DNA of 64,000 nt, from NCBI RefSeq assembly GCF_019710585.1, contig NZ_JAIFZQ010000004.1, positions 1 to 64,000 of the forward strand, given 5' to 3'. Source of the DNA: Arthrobacter sp. MAHUQ-56 (GTDB lineage: Bacteria; Actinomycetota; Actinomycetes; Actinomycetales; Micrococcaceae). The position numbers and the translations under genes were made by a program. This document shows positions 7,693 through 18,042 of this stretch, piece by piece. Below the pieces are notes generated by a model, which worked only from the letters and a program-made list of their open reading frames with translations, was not told where the DNA came from and searched no databases. Numbering within the stretch: the stretch's first letter is position 1; the number at the start of each line of letters is the position of its first letter.

Positions 7693-9753
7693 CTAGGCGG
7701 AGGCTTCGGCCCCCAGCCGGCTGAGGGCCGCCAAAGCCTTGCTGCGGTCCGTCGTGGACCAGAACGGCGGCAGGGCAGCCCGCAGGAATCCGGCATAGCG
7801 CTCGGTGGCGAGGCGGGAATCCAGGACAGCCACCACGCCTTTGTCCCCCGTTGACCTGATGAGCCGGCCGGCCCCCTGGGCGAGGCGGATCGCTGCATGG
7901 GTTGCAGAAACGGACATGAAACCGTTGCCCCCGGCCTGTGCCACGGCCCGTGAACGTGCCGTCATCAGGGGGTCATCCGGGCGCGGGAACGGAATCCGGT
8001 CGATCACCACCAGCCGGCACGACCCGCCGGGAACATCCACCCCCTGCCACAGCGACATGGTTCCGAACAGGCAGGTGTCAGGCTCGTCCGCGAACTGCTT
8101 GACCAGCGCGGTCATGGTGGACTCACCCTGGCAGAGGATCTTCACGCCGACCTTGGCGCGGAGGGCATCGGCGGCCTCCTCCGCCGCGCGGCGGGACGAA
8201 AACAGGCACAGCGCTCCCCCGCCGGAGGCCTTGATGAGTGCTTCCAGTTCGGCCAGCGCTTCGGCGGAAACACCGCGCCCGGGTTTGGGCAGGTGCCCGG
8301 CCACATAGAGGATCCCCTGCCGCGGGTAGTCGAAGGGCGAGCCAACATCCACCCCGGTCCAGCTGGGTGCGCCCTCGCCAATCAGGCCCAGGCCGCCCGC
8401 GGCCGGTTCAAACGCGGAACCGATGGCCAACGTAGCGGACGTCAGCACGACCGTGTGCCCGGCGAAGAGCCCTTCGCGCAGCCTTCCGGCGACGGAGAGC
8501 GGGGCGATGTTGATCAGTACCGGCGCGCTCTCGTCCGGCTGGGAATACCCCTGGCCGGGATCGAATGTGCTGGCGCGGGAGAACCAGACCACCTCGCGGT
8601 TCTCCCGGGCGGCGATCAGCCGCTCGCAGAGTTCCAGGATGAGCATGAGCCGTGACCTGGCAAGCTGCCTGCCGCCGTCGGCCGTGGTGTTGCTGTCCCC
8701 CTTCGAATCTGACAACGCGGCACGGCAGGCTTCCCGCAACTGGTCCACGCAGTCCAGCTGCTCGTCGTTCAGGCCGTTGGGCAGCAGGCCGCCCGGGGCG
8801 CCCGCCAGGGCGAGCTCCAGGTTGGCAGCGGCGGCATTGAGGGCGTCGACGGTGATGGCGGTGTGCTTCCGTGCGCCTGCGGCGGCCGCGTGCACCATGG
8901 CCACGGACAGCTGCCCGGTGACGGCCCCGGTGACCCGGTCCTGCAGTTCGTGGGCTTCGTCCACCACCACGACATCGTACTCAGGCAGGACCGCCAGCCC
9001 CTCAAAGGCACTGACGGCGAGCATGGCGTGGTTGGTGACCACGACGTCGGCCTCGGCAGCGTCCTGCCGCGCGAGTTCGCTGAAGCATTCGGCGGCCATG
9101 GGGCACTTTTGTGCCCCGAGGCATTCCATGGAAGTCACGGAGACCTGCCGCCAGGCCCTGTCGGTAACACCGGGCAGCAACTCGTCCCGGTCACCTGTAG
9201 CCGTCTTCTCTGCCCATTCGCGCAGGCGCACCACTTCCTTGCCCAGCTGGGAGGCCGGGCCTCCCACCGCGGCAGCGAAGTGCGGGACGCTCGTGTCCTC
9301 GCCGAGGGAGAAAAGCTGGCCTTCGGCAGGTTCTTCCGACGGGAAGCCGCCTTCGAGCTTATGCCGGCAGACGTAGTTGGACCTGCCCTTGACCAGCGCC
9401 ACCTTGACGGGGCGCTCCAGCGCCGGGCCGATGTTCTTCAGGAGCCTGGGCAGGTCCCTGCCCACAATCTGCGTCTGCAGTGCCAGGGTGGCTGTCGAGA
9501 CCAGCGCGGGTTTGTCGCTTTCGAGCGCATGGGCAATGAGCGGCACAAGGTAGGCCAGCGATTTGCCGGTGCCGGTGCCGGCCTGGACCAGCAGGTGGTT
9601 GCCCGTTTCGATCGCCTGCGCCACCTGCCGCGCCATTTCGTGCTGGCCCGCGCGGCTTTGACCGCCCATGCCCGCAACGGCCCGGTCGAGCAGTTCGAGG
9701 ACGAACTGCCCGCCGGCCGTCTCCGTGGCTTTTCCGGCCGCGGGGTCAGTCAT
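7693..9753 (-). CDS. ATP-dependent DNA helicase, DinG/XPD family
   Basis: A 686-residue superfamily 2 helicase. Walker A is QAGTGTGKS (about residue 58-66), Walker B is the DEAH box VVDEAHEL (about 265), and motif VI is QGAGRLIRS (about 625). Four cysteines in YVCRH, MECLGAQKC and AAECF (about 130-225) fit an XPD/DinG-type 4Fe-4S cluster domain. Family members unwind 5'-3' and act in repair of R-loops and replication obstacles. It converges on lexA, and its ATG overlaps the hflX stop by 8 bases, so it is translated as the second gene of an hflX operon. No LexA box was seen directly upstream. Confidence 0.9.
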   Translation of the reverse strand: MTDPAAGKATETAGGQFVLELLDRAVAGMGGQSRAGQHEMARQVAQAIETGNHLLVQAGTGTGKSLAYLVPLIAHALESDKPALVSTATLALQTQIVGRDLPRLLKNIGPALERPVKVALVKGRSNYVCRHKLEGGFPSEEPAEGQLFSLGEDTSVPHFAAAVGGPASQLGKEVVRLREWAEKTATGDRDELLPGVTDRAWRQVSVTSMECLGAQKCPMAAECFSELARQDAAEADVVVTNHAMLAVSAFEGLAVLPEYDVVVVDEAHELQDRVTGAVTGQLSVAMVHAAAAGARKHTAITVDALNAAAANLELALAGAPGGLLPNGLNDEQLDCVDQLREACRAALSDSKGDSNTTADGGRQLARSRLMLILELCERLIAARENREVVWFSRASTFDPGQGYSQPDESAPVLINIAPLSVAGRLREGLFAGHTVVLTSATLAIGSAFEPAAGGLGLIGEGAPSWTGVDVGSPFDYPRQGILYVAGHLPKPGRGVSAEALAELEALIKASGGGALCLFSSRRAAEEAADALRAKVGVKILCQGESTMTALVKQFADEPDTCLFGTMSLWQGVDVPGGSCRLVVIDRIPFPRPDDPLMTARSRAVAQAGGNGFMSVSATHAAIRLAQGAGRLIRSTGDKGVVAVLDSRLATERYAGFLRAALPPFWSTTDRSKALAALSRLGAEASA

Positions 9754-11326
9754 TGCTGGCGAATGGTTCCAGTTCGGACGCGAGGCCTTCCCGCACCATC
9801 ACGACGGCCTTGGTGCCCGTCTCCCCGTGGTCCAGGCTGATGATTTCCGCGTCCGACTCGTGGAGCTTGCTGACCAGGTCACCGCGGTCATACGGGATCA
9901 GCAGTTCGAGCTTGACGCTGGGCCGCGGAATGGAGTCGCTGATGGCCTTCAGCAGCTCTGCAATACCCTCGCCGGTGCGGGCCGACACCACCACGTGCCG
10001 CGGCTCGCGCTGCTTGAGCCGCTCCACCACGAAAGGATCCGCGGCGTCGGCCTTGTTCAGCACGATGATCTCGGGCACCTTGCGCGCATCGACTTCACTG
10101 AAGACCTTGCGGACGGCGGCGATCTGCCCTTCCGGGTCCGGGTGGGAGGCGTCGACGACGTGCAGGATCAGGTCAGCGTCCGCCACCTCTTCAAGGGTGG
10201 AGCGGAATGCTTCCACGAGCTGGGTGGGCAGGGATCGGACGAACCCGACGGTGTCGGCCAGGGTGTACCCCAGGCCGTCAGCCGTCTCAGCTTTGCGGAC
10301 GGTGGGATCGAGCGTGGCGAACAGTGCGTTCTCCACGAGGACGCCGGCGTCCGTGAGGCGGTTGAGCAGCGAAGATTTTCCGGCGTTGGTGTACCCGGCG
10401 ATGGCCACCGAGGGGACTTCATTACGACGGCGATTGGCGCGCTTGGTCTCGCGGGCAGGCTTCATCGCGGCGATTTCCCGCCGCAGCTTGGCCATGCGCG
10501 TACGGATCCGCCGGCGGTCCAGTTCGATCTTGGTCTCACCGGGGCCACGGGAGCCCATGCCGGCAGCTGCGCCACCCACCTGGCCACCAGCCTGGCGGGA
10601 CATCGATTCACCCCAGCCTCGAAGGCGTGGAAGCAGGTATTCGAGCTGGGCCAGCTCAACCTGGGCCTTGCCCTCGCGGCTCTTGGCATGCTGGGCGAAG
10701 ATGTCCAGGATCAGGGCCGTGCGGTCGATGACCTTGACCTTGACGATGTCCTCAAGGCCACGCCGCTGGGATGGCGCCAGTTCGGCGTCGACCACCACGG
10801 TGTCCGCGCCGGTGGCCATGACGATGTCCTTGAGTTCCTGGGCTTTACCGGATCCAAGGAACGTGCCGGGATCCGGCTTGTCCCTGCGCTGAACGAGGCC
10901 GTCGAGTACTTCCGAGCCGGCCGTCTCGGCGAGGGCGGCCAACTCGCGCAGCGAGTTTTCGGCGTCTGCGAGGGTTCCCTCGGACCAGAGGCCGGCCAGG
11001 ACCACCCGCTCCAGGCGGAGCTGGCGGTATTCGACCTCGGTGACGTCCTCGAGTTCGGTGGACAGGCCTGCCGTCCGGCGCAGGGCGCGGCGTTCCTCGA
11101 GGTCCTGTTGGTCGCCGTCGAACGCGCTGTGTTCCTCATCAAGGCGGGAAATCGCCTGCGCCGTGCCGAGGACCTTTTTTCCATTGCCGCTGCCTTCACC
11201 GGCGGGCGTGCTGACGTTCTTGGCCGGTACGTCCTTGGCGAGGATCCGGTCGATGACAGCTTGGATCTCCTCAGGGCTCATGTCCTGGGCGGCTGGATCG
11301 GAACCGGTGTTGGGGTGGCTGGTCAT
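9746..11326 (-). CDS. hflX: GTPase HflX
   Basis: A 526-residue ribosome-associated GTPase that splits stalled 70S ribosomes. The N-terminal HflX domain (GTFLGSGKAQEL, about 160-175), a glycine-rich linker (AGGQVGGAAAGMGSRGPGE, about 240-260) and the G domain with AGYTNAGKSSLLNRL (about 304-318), DTVGFVRSLP and LNKAD are all present. ATG 11326 has AAAGGAG just upstream; the frame stays open another 87 codons but without a better site. The N-terminal about 110 residues are longer than in E. coli HflX, as common in actinobacteria. The downstream helicase gene overlaps by 8 bases. Confidence 0.93.
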   Translation of the reverse strand: MTSHPNTGSDPAAQDMSPEEIQAVIDRILAKDVPAKNVSTPAGEGSGNGKKVLGTAQAISRLDEEHSAFDGDQQDLEERRALRRTAGLSTELEDVTEVEYRQLRLERVVLAGLWSEGTLADAENSLRELAALAETAGSEVLDGLVQRRDKPDPGTFLGSGKAQELKDIVMATGADTVVVDAELAPSQRRGLEDIVKVKVIDRTALILDIFAQHAKSREGKAQVELAQLEYLLPRLRGWGESMSRQAGGQVGGAAAGMGSRGPGETKIELDRRRIRTRMAKLRREIAAMKPARETKRANRRRNEVPSVAIAGYTNAGKSSLLNRLTDAGVLVENALFATLDPTVRKAETADGLGYTLADTVGFVRSLPTQLVEAFRSTLEEVADADLILHVVDASHPDPEGQIAAVRKVFSEVDARKVPEIIVLNKADAADPFVVERLKQREPRHVVVSARTGEGIAELLKAISDSIPRPSVKLELLIPYDRGDLVSKLHESDAEIISLDHGETGTKAVVMVREGLASELEPFASND

Positions 11327-11732
11327 GGTCTCCTTTGAAGATTCGGCAGTTCCAGAATAGTGCCGATCGGTGGAATGTGCTGAAGAATTCGCGGTGGGCT
11401 GACGACCTGCGGTCACATGTTCTCCTGGTTGCTGGCGCCGCCGGCCTTCTTGGCGGGCAGCGGACGGTGCCGCGTCACAAAGGCGGCAGGAAAGGCCGGA
11501 GAAATGGCGGGAAGTGCAGCGAAAAGACTGACTTCGAGTATTGTCCGGCGGCCGGAGCAGACGCTTGGCGACTGGTCCGGTGCACAAGCGGAAGGCGATG
11601 TTCGCCTGCGTCGCTGTGGGACGTTGCTGCGGAGCGGGCTAAGCCCGGGCCGGCTACTCGAAGATCAGGAACATGCGTTAAACCGTAGCAGAGGCCTGCG
11701 GCCGCGGTTTCCCATTACGCTGCAAGGGGAAC

Positions 11733-11738
11733 TACTCT
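11733..11738 (+). promoter_or_regulatory. -10 box for leaderless methyltransferase gene
   Basis: TACTCT, 8 bases before ATG 11747, with no ribosome-binding site at normal spacing. Prediction only. Confidence 0.4.
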
Positions 11739-11746
11739 GGCCAGTT

Positions 11747-12370
11747 ATGGAGTCCGCACACTATTTCAGCGCCACCCCCGCCGGCCCCTTTACCCGCAAA
11801 CCGCTCACGGTTGAACTGGCAGGCCAGACGCGAAAGCTGCAGACGTCCACCGGCATCTTCAGCCCGGACGGAATCGACAAGGGAACCGCCGTCCTCCTGG
11901 CCGAAGTCCCGCCACCACATCCCGCCGGGAATCTGCTGGACATCGGGTGCGGCTGGGGTCCGGTCGCCCTCACCATGGCGTTGCTCGCCCCGGAGTCCAA
12001 GGTCTACGCGGTGGACGTCAACGAACGCTGCATCGCGTTGACCAATGAGAACGCGGCATCACTGGGCCTGTCCAATGTGGTCGCGGGAACGCCTGAGTCC
12101 GTGGACCCCGAAGTGCGCTTCGACACGATCTGGTCGAATCCGCCCATCCGCATCGGCAAGGATCAGCTGCATGCGCTGCTCAAGCTGTGGCTTCCGCGGC
12201 TGGCCGACGGCGGCACCGCGTGGCTGGTGGTGCAGAAGAACCTGGGCTCGGACTCGCTGCAGCGCTGGCTGGCAGCCGAATTGGACGAATCCTTCACGGT
12301 GTCGCGCGCATCGACGTCCAAGTCCTTCCGCATCCTCACGGTCAGGAAAGAGTCCCGCTCGCCACAATGA
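11747..12370 (+). CDS. RsmC/RlmG-like class I SAM methyltransferase
   Basis: A 207-residue Rossmann methyltransferase. Motif I is [13 protein letters not shown] (about residue 64-76), the acidic end of strand 2 is VYAVDVNE (about 86-93) and the catalytic motif IV is SNPPIRIG (about 129-136), which is typical of the small domain of 16S rRNA guanine-N2 methyltransferases RsmC and RlmG. The N-terminal pseudo-domain of enterobacterial RsmC is missing, as in the short Gram-positive forms. The substrate is therefore probably an rRNA guanine but is not proven. Its 3' end overlaps the convergent dapF by 29 bases. Confidence 0.8.
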   Translation: MESAHYFSATPAGPFTRKPLTVELAGQTRKLQTSTGIFSPDGIDKGTAVLLAEVPPPHPAGNLLDIGCGWGPVALTMALLAPESKVYAVDVNERCIALTNENAASLGLSNVVAGTPESVDPEVRFDTIWSNPPIRIGKDQLHALLKLWLPRLADGGTAWLVVQKNLGSDSLQRWLAAELDESFTVSRASTSKSFRILTVRKESRSPQ

Positions 12371-13286
12371 CGGCGGGGCCGCTGAGCTCAACGTGCTCGT
12401 GGCCGCCGGGGCCGGCAAAGAACTTCACGCCCACCACGCCTCCGGGAACGTGGACACGCCAGGTGTCAGGCGCCTCGGCGCCGGCCCAGTGCCGGATGGC
12501 GACGGCGGCCGCACACGCTCCGGTGCCACAGGACTGGGTCTCCCCCACGCCGCGTTCGTGCACGCGCATGGTGACTGAGCCGACGCCGTCGTGCACCAGC
12601 GGTTCCGCGGGCACCACGAACTCGACGTTGGTTCCGTTGGGGGGAACCGGATCCACCTTCGGCGCGGTGAAGAGCCGGGTGCCGGCCAGCTCGGACAGTT
12701 CGGCAAGGGCCACCACGGTGTGCGGGTTGCCCATGCTCACCGAGAGTGCCGGCCTGGCAACTTCCAGCCCGTCAGCGGTGACCAGGGAATCCATGGCCTT
12801 GGCGCTGGCTTCGCCGGGGAAGATGAACTCCCAGGGCCCCATGTCCACCGCGTAGCCATCCCCGGCGCGGACCACGGTCTTGACCCCGCCCCGGGTGCCG
12901 ATGGCGAGCGATCCGCCGTCGGGCAAATTGACCAGGCCCTCGGTGCGCAGGAAGTGGACGAAGACCCTTACCCCGTTGCCGCACATTTCGGACAGTGAGC
13001 CGTCGGCGTTGCGGTAGTCCATGAACCATTCCGCGTCGGGATTTTCGGAGAGCAGTTCGCGGCCTTCGGGAAGGAAACGTGACGGCACGGCCCTGATCAG
13101 CCCGTCGGCGCCGATGCCGCGGTGCCGGTCACAGAGCGCCGCGGCCTGACCGGCGTCGATGGCCTGCGTCCCGTCAGGGTCGGCTGTCAGGACGAAGTCG
13201 TTGCCGGTCCCGTGCCCCTTGGAAAAGCGGAGCCCGCCCAGGGTGCGGAAGGCGGAGTCGGAAGTTTCTGTGGAGGTGGCATCCAT
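12342..13286 (-). CDS. dapF: diaminopimelate epimerase
   Basis: A 314-residue cofactor-independent epimerase that turns LL-DAP into meso-DAP for peptidoglycan and lysine. Two pseudo-symmetric halves each carry one active-site cysteine: EMCGNGVR (about 105) and SCGTGACA (about 255). KGHGTGNDF at the N-terminus is typical. ATG 13286 lies 7 bases after TACGCT and has no ribosome-binding site. The reading frame is open for 55 more codons upstream, but those overlap the miaA stop region and look non-coding. The last 29 bases overlap the convergent methyltransferase gene. Confidence 0.94.
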   Translation of the reverse strand: MDATSTETSDSAFRTLGGLRFSKGHGTGNDFVLTADPDGTQAIDAGQAAALCDRHRGIGADGLIRAVPSRFLPEGRELLSENPDAEWFMDYRNADGSLSEMCGNGVRVFVHFLRTEGLVNLPDGGSLAIGTRGGVKTVVRAGDGYAVDMGPWEFIFPGEASAKAMDSLVTADGLEVARPALSVSMGNPHTVVALAELSELAGTRLFTAPKVDPVPPNGTNVEFVVPAEPLVHDGVGSVTMRVHERGVGETQSCGTGACAAAVAIRHWAGAEAPDTWRVHVPGGVVGVKFFAGPGGHEHVELSGPAVIVASGTLS

Positions 13287-13293
13287 GGTGTCA

Positions 13294-13299
13294 AGCGTA
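13294..13299 (-). promoter_or_regulatory. -10 box for leaderless dapF
   Basis: TACGCT on the minus strand with 7 bases to the ATG of dapF. It lies in the 43-base gap behind miaA, so dapF probably has its own promoter. Confidence 0.5.
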
Positions 13300-13329
13300 G
13301 CGGCGGATGCTGCCGGTGCTGAAACGCGG

Positions 13330-14226
13330 CTACCTGGACAGCTCTGCGGCCTTGCTGTTGAGGTCAGGATCCTGCCAGTCCAGCCAGCTGATGCGGGGGT
13401 CGGCGCGGAACCACGTGAGCTGCCGGCGGGCAAACTGCCGGGTGGCCACAATAGTTTCCTCCGCTGCCTCCCTGACAGTGGAAAGACCGTCGAGAACCCG
13501 GAGGAACTGCGAATACCCGAGGGCGCGGGAGGCGGTTTTGCCGCTGCGCAGGCCTTGGGCGTCTAGGCGTTGGACCTCGGCGAGCAGCCCGGCATCCACC
13601 ATCCGGTGCACGCGGGCGGCCAGTCGCTCCCGCAGGACCTCGCGGTCCACGCTGAGCCCCACCTGGATGGCCGGCTGGTAGTACTCGCGGCGCGGCATGA
13701 AGGAGCTGAAGGGCCGGCCGGTGAGCTCATGGACTTCCAGTGCGCGGATGATCCTCCGGTCATCGGACAGCCGTTCCGCCGAGACTGGGTCCACGGCATG
13801 CAGCCTGGCCAGCATTGCGGGCGTCCCCTGGTCCGCCAGTTCCGCCTCGAGCCGTTTCCGAAGCCGTGGGTCCGTCCCGGGAAACTCCAGCACGTCCAGG
13901 GCAGCCCGCACGTAGAGCCCGGAGCCCCCGGCCAGGATGGCGCGTTTACCGCGTGCGTGGATGTCAGCAATGGCATCGCGCGCCTGCTGCTGGAAGTCGG
14001 AGACGCTCGCTTCCTGCGTTACGTCGAGGATGTCCAGCAGGTGGTGCGGCACTCCCCTGCGTTCGGCCACGGTCATCTTGGCCGTGCCGATATCCATGCC
14101 GCGGTAGAACTGCATGGCGTCGGCGTTGACGACCTCGCCGTCAAGTTCGAGGGCAAGGTTGACGGCGAGGTCGGACTTACCGGAGCCGGTAGGGCCGACG
14201 ACGGCGATGACGGGCGGAGCGTCCAC
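13330..14226 (-). CDS. miaA: tRNA dimethylallyltransferase
   Basis: A 298-residue enzyme that adds a dimethylallyl group to A37 of tRNAs reading UNN codons. The P-loop is GPTGSGKS (residues 11-18), followed by the conserved [17 protein letters not shown] and HHLLDI segments and SGLYVRA near residue 105. The start is GTG 14226, three bases after the miaB stop, so the two tRNA-A37 genes are coupled. MiaB uses the product of MiaA as substrate, which fits this order. Confidence 0.94.
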   Translation of the reverse strand: MDAPPVIAVVGPTGSGKSDLAVNLALELDGEVVNADAMQFYRGMDIGTAKMTVAERRGVPHHLLDILDVTQEASVSDFQQQARDAIADIHARGKRAILAGGSGLYVRAALDVLEFPGTDPRLRKRLEAELADQGTPAMLARLHAVDPVSAERLSDDRRIIRALEVHELTGRPFSSFMPRREYYQPAIQVGLSVDREVLRERLAARVHRMVDAGLLAEVQRLDAQGLRSGKTASRALGYSQFLRVLDGLSTVREAAEETIVATRQFARRQLTWFRADPRISWLDWQDPDLNSKAAELSR

Positions 14227-14229
14227 CTG

Positions 14230-15786
14230 TCAGCGGGTGCGCAGCGGCAGCGAGGGCATGCCGAGGGAGACGCCCTTCTGGCCCGCACCGGCACCCGGGG
14301 CCGGAGCCCCGCAGGAGTCTGCTTGGGACCTGTCCCAGGCGTCGCCGGCCCGTGACCGTCGCAGGTGGTAGTCCTCAGGCTTGGGATCGGCGATGAGATG
14401 GAACGCGGCGGCTTCGGTGACGGTCACGGTCACGAGGTCCCCGGGCCTGGGCGCAGGCGCACCGTCCGGGACGGAGAAGTGGACCAGCCGCTGGTCCTGC
14501 GAACGTCCCGAGAGGCGGTGCGTTTCCTCGGCCTTGCGGCCGGACTGGGCGGTGACCATGACTTCCACCCGGCGGCCGAGCTGCTTCCGGTTCTCCTCTG
14601 CGGCGATCCGGTCCTGCAGCGCGGTGAGCCGCTCGAAGCGTTCCTGGACCACCGCCTTGGGCAGCTGGTCGGGCAGGTCGGCGGCGGGCGTCCCGGGGCG
14701 CTTGGAGTACTGGAACGTGAAGGCGGTGGCGAAGCGCGACTGTTCCACCACGTCCAGCGTGGCCTGGAAGTCTTCCTCTGTTTCGCCGGGGAAACCGACG
14801 ATGATGTCGGTGGAGATCGCGGCATTCGGGATCTTTTCCCGGACCTTGTCCAGGATGCCCAGGAACTTCGTGGAGCGGTACGAGCGCTTCATGGCCCGGA
14901 GGATGCTGTCGGAGCCGGACTGCAGCGGCATGTGCAGCTGCGGCATGACATTGGGCGTTTCGGCCATGGCGTCGATGACGTCATCGGTGAAGGCGGCAGG
15001 GTGGGGGCTGGTGAAGCGAACCCGTTCCAGTCCCTCGATTTCGCCGCAGGCCCGCAACAGCTTGGAGAAGGCCTGGCGGTCGCCGAATTCGACGCCATAG
15101 GAGTTCACGTTCTGGCCGAGCAGCGTAACCTCGATGGCGCCGTCGTCGACAAGCGCCTGGATCTCGGCGAGGATTTCCCCCGGCCGGCGGTCCTTTTCCT
15201 TCCCGCGGAGGGAGGGCACGATGCAGAAGGTGCAGGTGTTGTTGCAGCCGACGGAGATGGATACCCAGCCGGAGTACACAGAGTCCCGCTTGGTGGGAAG
15301 GGTGGACGGGAAGACGTCCAGGGATTCCAGGATCTCCAGCTGTGCTTCGTTGTTGTGCCGGGCCCGGTCAAGGAGGGCGGGCAGCGCACCCACGTTATGG
15401 GTGCCGAAGACCGCATCAACCCACGGAGCCTTCTTCAGGATGGTTTCCCGGTCCTTCTGCGCCAGGCAGCCGCCAACGGCGATCTGCATTCCGGGGTTGG
15501 CTGCTTTGACCGGGGCCAGGATGCCGAGGTTGCCGTAGAGCTTGTTGTCGGCGTTTTCACGGACCGCGCAGGTGTTGAACACCACAACGTCGGCCTGTTC
15601 GCCCTCCGCCGGCACGTAGCCGGCATCTTCAAGCATTCCGGCCATCCGCTCCGAGTCGTGAACGTTCATCTGGCACCCGAAGGTGCGCACCTGGTACGTA
15701 CGCGGGCGGCTGCCGGCATCCTGCGGGGTGGCTTCTGCCGCAGGGGTGGGGGCGCTGGAAGGGGAGGAAGGGATGGTCAAACTCAC
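14230..15786 (-). CDS. miaB: tRNA i6A37 methylthiotransferase MiaB
   Basis: A 518-residue radical-SAM enzyme that methylthiolates i6A37 in tRNA. The N-terminal cluster cysteines are Cys38 (TFGCQMN), Cys72 (NTCAVRE) and Cys107 (VGGCLAQ); the radical-SAM triad is Cys181, Cys185 and Cys188 in [16 protein letters not shown]-binding domain lies at about 395-465. About 30 low-complexity residues precede the domain and about 45 follow it. The start is GTG 15786, three bases after the recX stop. This gives a tight run recA-recX-miaB-miaA on the minus strand. Confidence 0.95.
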   Translation of the reverse strand: MSLTIPSSPSSAPTPAAEATPQDAGSRPRTYQVRTFGCQMNVHDSERMAGMLEDAGYVPAEGEQADVVVFNTCAVRENADNKLYGNLGILAPVKAANPGMQIAVGGCLAQKDRETILKKAPWVDAVFGTHNVGALPALLDRARHNNEAQLEILESLDVFPSTLPTKRDSVYSGWVSISVGCNNTCTFCIVPSLRGKEKDRRPGEILAEIQALVDDGAIEVTLLGQNVNSYGVEFGDRQAFSKLLRACGEIEGLERVRFTSPHPAAFTDDVIDAMAETPNVMPQLHMPLQSGSDSILRAMKRSYRSTKFLGILDKVREKIPNAAISTDIIVGFPGETEEDFQATLDVVEQSRFATAFTFQYSKRPGTPAADLPDQLPKAVVQERFERLTALQDRIAAEENRKQLGRRVEVMVTAQSGRKAEETHRLSGRSQDQRLVHFSVPDGAPAPRPGDLVTVTVTEAAAFHLIADPKPEDYHLRRSRAGDAWDRSQADSCGAPAPGAGAGQKGVSLGMPSLPLRTR

Positions 15787-15789
15787 CCG

Positions 15790-16473
15790 TTAAGGGTACC
15801 GGTTCCCCAGCGGATCGCTGTCGGGATCCTGGGAATCGAGGACCTCGTTGACGATCCGGAACGCCTGCGACGGCTGATAGCCCTTTCGCGCCAGCATCGA
15901 CGCCAGCCGCCGGACAGCTTTCTCCCGCTCTGCCTGGCCGGAAAGGTCTGTTCCAGGACGCAGCTTACGCTGCACCAGGGTTCTCGCCGCAGCTTCTTCG
16001 TCCGCGTCCGTCAGCTGTTCCAGGGCTGCACTGGCGGTTTCCTGGTCGATGCCCTTGTCGGCCAGCTCACGCCGGAGGGCACCCTTCGCGAGCTTGCGCG
16101 ACTGTGCACGGCTCCTGACCCACATGTCGGCGAATTCGGCGTCGTTGATCAGCCGCGCTTCCTCGAACCTGTCCAGCACCGATTCCGCAACGTCCTCCGG
16201 GATGTTCCGTTCGGCGAGCTTCCGTGCCAGCTGCAGCCTGCTCTTGGCGGACGCCGTCAGCTGCCGGTAGACAATGGCCTGGGCGACGGAAACCGGATCC
16301 GGCTCAGCATCCACGGCCCGGGGATCGTCCGGAACGGCGAACCCGCCCGGGTGCCCTGCAGAAGGGCTTCCGGAACGGTTCCGCCGGGCCCGCCCCTTCG
16401 GGGACCGGCTGTCCCTAGCGCCCGTTCCCTGAACGGGCGCTTCAGGACGCTGCGCTTCAGACGACCAGCTCAA
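15790..16473 (-). CDS. recX: regulatory protein RecX
   Basis: A 227-residue RecA modulator made of three-helix repeats from about residue 65 on (SRLQLARKLAERNIPEDVAESVLDRF, then KGALRRELADKGID, then RKGYQPSQAF). RecX inhibits RecA filament extension. The first about 60 residues are low complexity and basic. I take TTG 16473, three bases after the recA stop, as the start; a start further in, at the beginning of the helical part, cannot be excluded. Co-transcription with recA places it under SOS control. Confidence 0.85.
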   Translation of the reverse strand: MSWSSEAQRPEAPVQGTGARDSRSPKGRARRNRSGSPSAGHPGGFAVPDDPRAVDAEPDPVSVAQAIVYRQLTASAKSRLQLARKLAERNIPEDVAESVLDRFEEARLINDAEFADMWVRSRAQSRKLAKGALRRELADKGIDQETASAALEQLTDADEEAAARTLVQRKLRPGTDLSGQAEREKAVRRLASMLARKGYQPSQAFRIVNEVLDSQDPDSDPLGNRYP

Positions 16474-16476
16474 CGG

Positions 16477-17532
16477 CTAGAACCCGTCGACGGCTTTCAG
16501 CTTCGGCGAATCCTTGGGCTCCTCTTCGGCCGCCTTTACCCCGACGCCGAGCTTCTCCTTGATCAGGCGCTCCAGTTCGGCGGCGAGCTCGGGATTGTCG
16601 CGGAGGAAGCGGCGGGAGTTCTCCATGCCCTGGCCCAGCTGGTCCCCGTCATAGGTAAACCACGAGCCCGACTTCTTGATGATGCCGTGCTCCACGCCCA
16701 TGTCGATGATGCCGCCCTCGCGGGAGATGCCCTGGCCGTAGATGATATCGAACTCGGCGACCTTGAAGGGCGGGGCCATCTTGTTTTTGACGATCTTGGC
16801 CTTGGTGCGGTTGCCGACAGAATCGGCGCCTTCCTTGAGCGTCTGGATGCGGCGGACGTCGATGCGGACCGACGCGTAGAACTTCAGGGCCTTACCACCG
16901 GTGGTGGTTTCGGGGGAACCGAAGAACACGCCAATCTTTTCGCGGAGCTGGTTGATGAAGATCGCCGTGGTCTTCGTCTGGCTCAGGCGGCCGGTGATCT
17001 TACGGAGGGCCTGGCTCATGAGCCGGGCCTGCAGGCCCACGTGGCTGTCGCCCATGTCGCCTTCGATTTCAGCGCGGGGCACCAGGGCGGCAACGGAGTC
17101 GATAACGATGACGTCCAGCGAGCCGGAGCCCACCAGCATGTCCATGATCTCCAGGGCCTGCTCGCCGGTATCCGGCTGGGACACCAGGAGGGCGTCCGTG
17201 TCGACGCCCAGCTTTGCGGCATAGTCCGGGTCCAGCGCGTGCTCGGCGTCGATGAAGGCGGCGATGCCGCCCGCGCGCTGTGCATTCGCCACGGCGTGCA
17301 GGGCCACGGTGGTCTTACCCGAGGATTCCGGGCCGTAGATTTCGATGACGCGGCCGCGGGGAAGGCCGCCGATGCCGAGGGCCACGTCCAGTGCGATGGA
17401 GCCGGTGGGAATGACTTCGATGGGGGCACGGACTTCGTCGCCCAGGCGCATCACCGAACCCTTGCCGAACTGCTTGTCAATCTGGGCCAGCGCTGCTTCC
17501 AGCGCCTTGGCACGATCCGGGGCTGCCGCCAT
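16477..17532 (-). CDS. recA: recombinase RecA
   Basis: A 351-residue strand-exchange protein and co-protease for LexA. Walker A is GPESSGKTT (residues 67-75), Walker [11 protein letters not shown], and loop L2 [13 protein letters not shown]. No intein is present. ATG 17532 has AGAGGTG about 6 bases upstream and gives the usual actinobacterial N-terminus [17 protein letters not shown]; an ATG 19 codons earlier has no visible site. A LexA box at 17676-17689 and a likely promoter (TTCGAA, 18 bases, TATGCT at 17662-17667) lie upstream. The 241-base leader holds no other gene. Confidence 0.97.
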   Translation of the reverse strand: MAAAPDRAKALEAALAQIDKQFGKGSVMRLGDEVRAPIEVIPTGSIALDVALGIGGLPRGRVIEIYGPESSGKTTVALHAVANAQRAGGIAAFIDAEHALDPDYAAKLGVDTDALLVSQPDTGEQALEIMDMLVGSGSLDVIVIDSVAALVPRAEIEGDMGDSHVGLQARLMSQALRKITGRLSQTKTTAIFINQLREKIGVFFGSPETTTGGKALKFYASVRIDVRRIQTLKEGADSVGNRTKAKIVKNKMAPPFKVAEFDIIYGQGISREGGIIDMGVEHGIIKKSGSWFTYDGDQLGQGMENSRRFLRDNPELAAELERLIKEKLGVGVKAAEEEPKDSPKLKAVDGF

Positions 17533-17675
17533 GGTTGACACCTCTAATGCTTTCTCGATGGTGGCCTTCGCGGCCGTTTTCTTGGTCATCTCTGACGCTA
17601 AGGGGACCCACTGACATTCCGGCCTGAGGACGACGGCTATGTGGATAAACCCAATAGGAAAAGCATAGCTTTATC

Positions 17676-17689
17676 CGAACAGGTATTCG
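17676..17689. promoter_or_regulatory. LexA (SOS) box of recA
   Basis: CGAACAGGTATTCG fits CGAAC-N4-GTTCG with one mismatch. On the recA strand it overlaps the space between a possible -35 (TTCGAA) and -10 (TATGCT), so bound LexA would block the promoter. Confidence 0.8.
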
Positions 17690-17773
17690 AAGAGCCGGCG
17701 CCGTGCGGCGTGTCAGCAGTAGTTGGTGCCCGGAAGGCCGTTGCCCCGCTGGTCCTGGAAAGCCGTGGCCAGG

Positions 17774-18001
17774 TCAGTGGTCCCTGCGCGGGGGGATGTC
17801 CCGTCCCAGCCGCCGTTCGGCCGGCACGTCCTGGACGTCGCAGACTGCCAGCCACACCCTGCGCGGCTCCACCCCGGCTGCCAGGGCCTGGTCCGCGGTG
17901 CGGCCGCCCACCCCGGAAAGGACCAGGGTGCTGCTCAGGACGCGGGAGTAGCCCGCGCCGAACTCGTCGTCCATGAGCCGCCAGTACTCGCTGATTCGCA
18001 T
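17774..18001 (-). CDS. DUF3046 protein
   Basis: A 75-residue protein starting MRISEYWRLMDDEFG and carrying the DUF3046 core (ADQALAAGVEPRRVWLAVCD). This small actinobacterial family of unknown function is regularly found next to recA. Here it lies between recA and the MarR gene, on the recA strand and 242 bases upstream of the recA start. It diverges from the MarR gene with only 41 bases between the starts, so their promoters overlap. Confidence 0.85.
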   Translation of the reverse strand: MRISEYWRLMDDEFGAGYSRVLSSTLVLSGVGGRTADQALAAGVEPRRVWLAVCDVQDVPAERRLGRDIPPRRDH

Positions 18002-18029
18002 CGATAAATCCTCTCATGAGTGTGGACCC

Positions 18030-18035
18030 TAGAAT
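18030..18035 (+). promoter_or_regulatory. -10 box for leaderless MarR gene
   Basis: TAGAAT, 7 bases before ATG 18043. No ribosome-binding site precedes that ATG. Confidence 0.5.
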
Positions 18036-18042
18036 TGTTGCC

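Noticed and set aside
14365..17538. A 1057-residue open frame on the plus strand opposite miaB-recX-recA
   Set aside because: It is antisense to three well-supported genes and rich in His/Asp/Gly/Val without any domain; high-GC codon bias keeps opposite frames open.
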